The notes under the pieces: model-generated
What the model saw: only the letters and a program-made list of their open reading frames with translations
The model's database searches: none
Told to the model about the DNA's origin: nothing
Position numbers and translations under genes: made by a program
Source: an uncultured Bacteroidales bacterium
Lineage (GTDB): Bacteria; Bacteroidota; Bacteroidia; Bacteroidales; Muribaculaceae
Assembly (NCBI GenBank): GCA_947175585.1
Contig: CAMWNL010000065.1
Location: 1-7,653, forward strand
DNA: 7,653 nt
Reading direction: 5' to 3'
Shown here: positions 6,600-7,653 of the stretch, piece by piece
Position numbering within the stretch: the stretch's first letter is position 1
How the letters are laid out: the number at the start of each line of letters is the position of its first letter

Positions 6600-7148
6600 T
6601 TATAGAAATCGATTAATAAATATCTTCACGCTTTCGTCTATCTCTGCCTCACATTCAAGCTTCGAGCTATCGAAACGCGCTTTAGAGCGGCTATAATGCG
6701 GAGTGCGCTGTTCAAGATTATCCATGACATAACGCTTAAGCTCATCGCCATCTGACAATCGTGCGACAAGAGGTCGCGACGCTCTCTCTGCCTCAAGGCG
6801 ACGGATTATCACCTCGACAGGCGCTGTGAGCCAAACGGTCATACCTGCCTGATTCATGACCTCCATATTATCGCCGAAACAAGGAGTGCCGCCGCCACAG
6901 GCCACGATAATATTATCGTCGTCTGTGGCGGTCAGTTTTCTTAATATTAAAGATTCAAGTCGCCGAAAACCGGATTCCCCGTCTTCAGCAAATATATCGT
7001 TTATCGATTTTCCGGCTTCAACCTCGATAAATTCATCGAGATCGACAAAACGCATGCCCGTTGACGCAGCCAAAGCCCGCCCCAGGGTAGTTTTTCCTGA
7101 GGCCATATATCCGATTAGAAAAATCAGACGCTTTTGTGCGGAAGGCAT
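6600..7148 (-). CDS. aroK: Shikimate kinase
   Basis: The 182-residue enzyme carries a P-loop GYMASGKTT (13-21), the shikimate-binding pair in VDLDEF (Asp36, Asp38), FRRLE with Arg62, the GGGTP loop (Gly85-Gly87), the lid motif SRPLV with Arg125, and EQRTPHY with Arg148. It phosphorylates shikimate at the 3-hydroxyl with ATP in the route to chorismate and aromatic amino acids, in the cytosol. All key residues appear intact and the length is typical. I chose ATG at 7148, which shares one base with the mscL stop (TGATG); a GTG one codon upstream at 7151 is also possible. No other shikimate-pathway gene is present in the window, so the operon is a mixed one rather than an aro cluster. Confidence 0.95.
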   Translation of the reverse strand: MPSAQKRLIFLIGYMASGKTTLGRALAASTGMRFVDLDEFIEVEAGKSINDIFAEDGESGFRRLESLILRKLTATDDDNIIVACGGGTPCFGDNMEVMNQAGMTVWLTAPVEVIIRRLEAERASRPLVARLSDGDELKRYVMDNLEQRTPHYSRSKARFDSSKLECEAEIDESVKIFINRFL

Positions 7149-7576
7149 CACTTTTTAGCCTGGTCTTTCAAAAGATCACGGATCTCGGTGAGAAGTTCTT
7201 CCTGAGTGGGGCCGGCAGGAGCTGCAGGAGCTTCTTCCGCTTTCTTCTTGAATTTATTCATGAAACGGATGGCCATAAATATACAGAATGCAATTATGAG
7301 AAAATCGACAATTGTCTGCACAAACATTCCCCAGCTGAGCCATACGGCATCTTTTGCCACCTGTCCGTCCGGACCAAGCACTGCATCGCGAAGCATCACT
7401 TTATTTTCGCTGAACGATACACCGCCGGTGATTACACCGATTACCGGCATAATAACGTCATTGACAAGTGAACTTACGATTTTGCCGAACGCACCACCGA
7501 TAATCACACCGATTGCCATGTCGACAACATTACCCTTCATTGCGAATTCTTTGAATTCAGTAAGAAATTTTCCCAT
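7148..7576 (-). CDS. mscL: Large-conductance mechanosensitive channel MscL
   Basis: The 142-residue protein closely follows the MscL pattern: N-terminal amphipathic helix ([20 protein letters not shown]), TM1 with the tight gate region [18 protein letters not shown] (23-40), a periplasmic loop, TM2 (about 80-104, [21 protein letters not shown]), a basic cluster NKFKKK, an Ala/Pro linker (113-123) and the C-terminal bundle helix [12 protein letters not shown] (126-137). It forms an inner-membrane pentamer that opens under membrane tension and releases solutes during hypo-osmotic shock. It leads the minus-strand run mscL-aroK-AlaDH-like-rnhA. The leader is A-rich with no clear Shine-Dalgarno sequence, as is common in Bacteroidota. 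Confidence 0.97.
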   Translation of the reverse strand: MGKFLTEFKEFAMKGNVVDMAIGVIIGGAFGKIVSSLVNDVIMPVIGVITGGVSFSENKVMLRDAVLGPDGQVAKDAVWLSWGMFVQTIVDFLIIAFCIFMAIRFMNKFKKKAEEAPAAPAGPTQEELLTEIRDLLKDQAKK

Positions 7577-7622
7577 AATTGTTTTTAGTCTTGTTATTTA
7601 GTTTGGTTATGATGAATATTTG

Positions 7623-7630
7623 CAAAAGTA
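7623..7630 (-). promoter_or_regulatory. Bacteroidota-type -7 promoter element (TAnnTTTG) for the mscL operon
   Basis: On the minus strand the sequence reads TACTTTTG, an exact fit to the TAnnTTTG -7 box of Bacteroidota primary-sigma promoters. It sits 47 nt upstream of the mscL start, so a transcript would begin near 7615 and leave a leader of about 40 nt. The expected TTG/TTTG -33 box would lie about 21 nt upstream; only its TG (7652-7653) falls inside the window, so this part is unconfirmed. A palindromic TAAAAATTTTTA (7629-7640) overlaps the spacer. An A/T-rich leader follows with nothing else I can identify. Confidence 0.6.
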
Positions 7631-7653
7631 AAAATTTTTATTCTATTTAAACA

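Noticed and set aside
6856..7158. 100-codon plus-strand open frame opposite aroK.
   Set aside because: It is antisense to the intact shikimate kinase motifs, with no domain and no credible start context.
7206..7601. 131-codon plus-strand open frame opposite mscL.
   Set aside because: It mirrors the highly conserved mscL frame and has no family features; mscL is unambiguous.

Overview
The window looks like chromosomal, housekeeping-type sequence from a Bacteroidota bacterium, most likely order Bacteroidales; a Muribaculaceae-like gut anaerobe is a reasonable guess. The grounds are the carboxynorspermidine-route polyamine enzyme, a small rubredoxin, an RNase H with an N-terminal viroplasmin-like domain, A-rich leaders without a clear Shine-Dalgarno, and a TAnnTTTG-type -7 promoter element ahead of mscL. 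I saw no tRNA, rRNA, CRISPR array, insertion sequence or prophage module. The placement is inference from gene content, not from a marker gene.

Left half (1-4418, plus strand) is a tight five-gene run: the C-terminal part of an integral membrane protein of the lysylphosphatidylglycerol synthase/UPF0104 flippase-like family (cut by the window edge); a saccharopine-dehydrogenase-family carboxynorspermidine synthase; a stand-alone RecB-like PD-(D/E)XK nuclease; an RsmF-type rRNA m5C methyltransferase; and an Ogt/MGMT-type alkylguanine-DNA repair methyltransferase. Junctions are an 8-nt overlap, a 16-nt gap and two ATGA overlaps, so this is very probably one transcript with translational coupling. 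Functionally it mixes envelope, polyamine and nucleic-acid maintenance genes.

Centre (4419-4748): a 34-nt convergent gap holds a short hairpin that probably acts as a terminator for both directions. It is followed by a minus-strand rubredoxin gene of 53 codons and a 134-nt spacer carrying a 6+2+6 inverted repeat.

Right half (4749-7653, minus strand) reads from right to left as mscL, aroK, a divergent alanine dehydrogenase/transhydrogenase-like gene, and rnhA, with overlaps of 1 and 4 nt and one 28-nt gap. A Bacteroidota-type promoter lies just upstream of mscL. Rubredoxin is downstream on the same strand and may be read from this transcript or from its own promoter.

Most genes are recognisable families with intact motifs. 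The two least ordinary items are the alanine-dehydrogenase-like protein, whose Rossmann glycine loop and two expected catalytic positions are altered, and the stand-alone PD-(D/E)XK nuclease embedded in a coupled operon. I do not see a clear novel multi-gene system here.
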